Assembly: GCA_025355595.1 (NCBI GenBank)
Contig: JANXZI010000588.1
Span: 1 to 6,009 of the forward strand
Direction: 5' to 3'
DNA from: Spartobacteria bacterium
GTDB lineage: Bacteria; Verrucomicrobiota; Verrucomicrobiia; Chthoniobacterales; Chthoniobacteraceae
Length of the DNA stretch: 6,009 nt
The position numbers and the translations under genes are program-made. Positions 5,764 to 6,009 of this stretch are shown one piece after another. The notes beneath the pieces were generated by a model. That model was not told the DNA's origin. It made no database searches and saw only the letters and a list, made by a program, of their open reading frames with translations. Each line of letters opens with the position of its first letter. Position 1 is the first letter of the stretch.

Positions 5764-6009
5764 TCCGCCACTCGCCCGGAGCGAGATCGTCCGCGGTGAA
5801 ATTTCCGAAACGGCTGCGGTGCAGCCGCACGACCGGGCAGCCCTGGCTCGCGAACATGCGCTTCACCTGGTGGTAGCGGCCCTCGATGATCTCCAGCCGC
5901 GCCTCGCGCGGGCCGAGGACTTCCACGCGCGCGGGCAGGCACGGCTTGTCCTCGCTTTCGAGCACGAGCTTCCCGCTCGCAAAAACATCCGCGATGTCCG
6001 CGGGCAGAT
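5723..6009 (-). CDS. rsuA: 16S rRNA pseudouridine synthase, RsuA family (C-terminal part, cut by window edge)
   Basis: Ninety-four C-terminal residues are visible, and the frame runs open through base 6009, so the N-terminus and catalytic Asp lie outside the window. The visible part matches the end of RsuA, which makes pseudouridine 516 in 16S rRNA. It has ARVEVLGP, the family signature EGRYHQVKRMF, a VVRLHRSRFG segment equivalent to the VVELHRERIG of E. coli RsuA, and the closing DLAPGEWR. E. coli RsuA is about 231 residues, so some 40% is present. After the family end, a short extension IISPQAAEPERPA is encoded opposite the kinase tail, and the stop (TAG) lies inside the kinase gene. A GTG at 5965 is not the true start, because homology continues upstream of it. 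RluB/E/F relatives share the fold; the RsuA assignment rests on the HQVKRMF and LAPGE context. Confidence 0.85.
   Translation of the reverse strand, partial: LPADIADVFASGKLVLESEDKPCLPARVEVLGPREARLEIIEGRYHQVKRMFASQGCPVVRLHRSRFGNFTADDLAPGEWRIISPQAAEPERPA

Noticed and set aside
5166..5942. Long - strand frame of 258 codons across the kinase 3' half and the rsuA region
   Set aside because: It is in a different frame from the rsuA-homologous reading and is Gly/Arg/Ala-rich with no recognisable domain. The homologous frame is the one ending at 5723.

Overview
The window is GC-rich bacterial chromosome with tightly packed genes on the + strand and one gene entering from the right on the - strand. 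A GC-rich genome, a secreted-type Amt, an RhlE helicase with a Gly/Arg-rich tail, a membrane-anchored Ser/Thr kinase with Pro/Lys-rich flanks, weak Shine-Dalgarno sites and hairpin repeats between genes together suggest the Verrucomicrobiota/Planctomycetota group. A Chthoniobacter-like spartobacterium is my best guess. That placement is inference from style and remembered homologues, not from a marker gene.

Layout: (1) 1-361 holds no convincing gene. It begins with a 47-bp imperfect palindrome followed by a second compact GC hairpin (REP/BIME-like, possibly also ending an upstream transcript). Next come a 105-bp segment bounded by 13-bp inverted repeats and a small direct-repeat cluster, and finally a leader with two competing hairpins just before the helicase start. 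(2) 362-1663 encodes an RhlE-type DEAD-box RNA helicase with all motifs intact and an RGG-like tail. (3) 1780-3234 encodes an Amt ammonium transporter with a signal peptide and an N-terminal extension. No P-II gene (glnK/glnB) is adjacent. (4) 3304-4407 encodes a secreted serine hydrolase of the beta-lactamase/penicillin-binding-protein fold. (5) 4459-5763 encodes a Ser/Thr protein kinase with one transmembrane helix and a low-complexity outer tail; several kinase motifs are atypical. (6) 5723-6009 (-) is the C-terminal part of an RsuA-family 16S rRNA pseudouridine synthase, cut by the window edge, whose 3' end overlaps the kinase gene by 41 bp.

The genes do not form an obvious pathway. The helicase and RsuA both act on RNA or ribosomes, Amt serves nitrogen uptake, and the hydrolase and kinase are envelope-facing. 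Amt, hydrolase and kinase are co-oriented with gaps of 69 and 51 bp, so they could be co-transcribed, but nothing ties them functionally. I see no CRISPR array, tRNA, rRNA, transposase, phage gene or recognisable defence system. The most interesting material is non-coding (the repeats in 1-361 and the helicase leader), plus the unusual kinase and the antisense 3' overlap.
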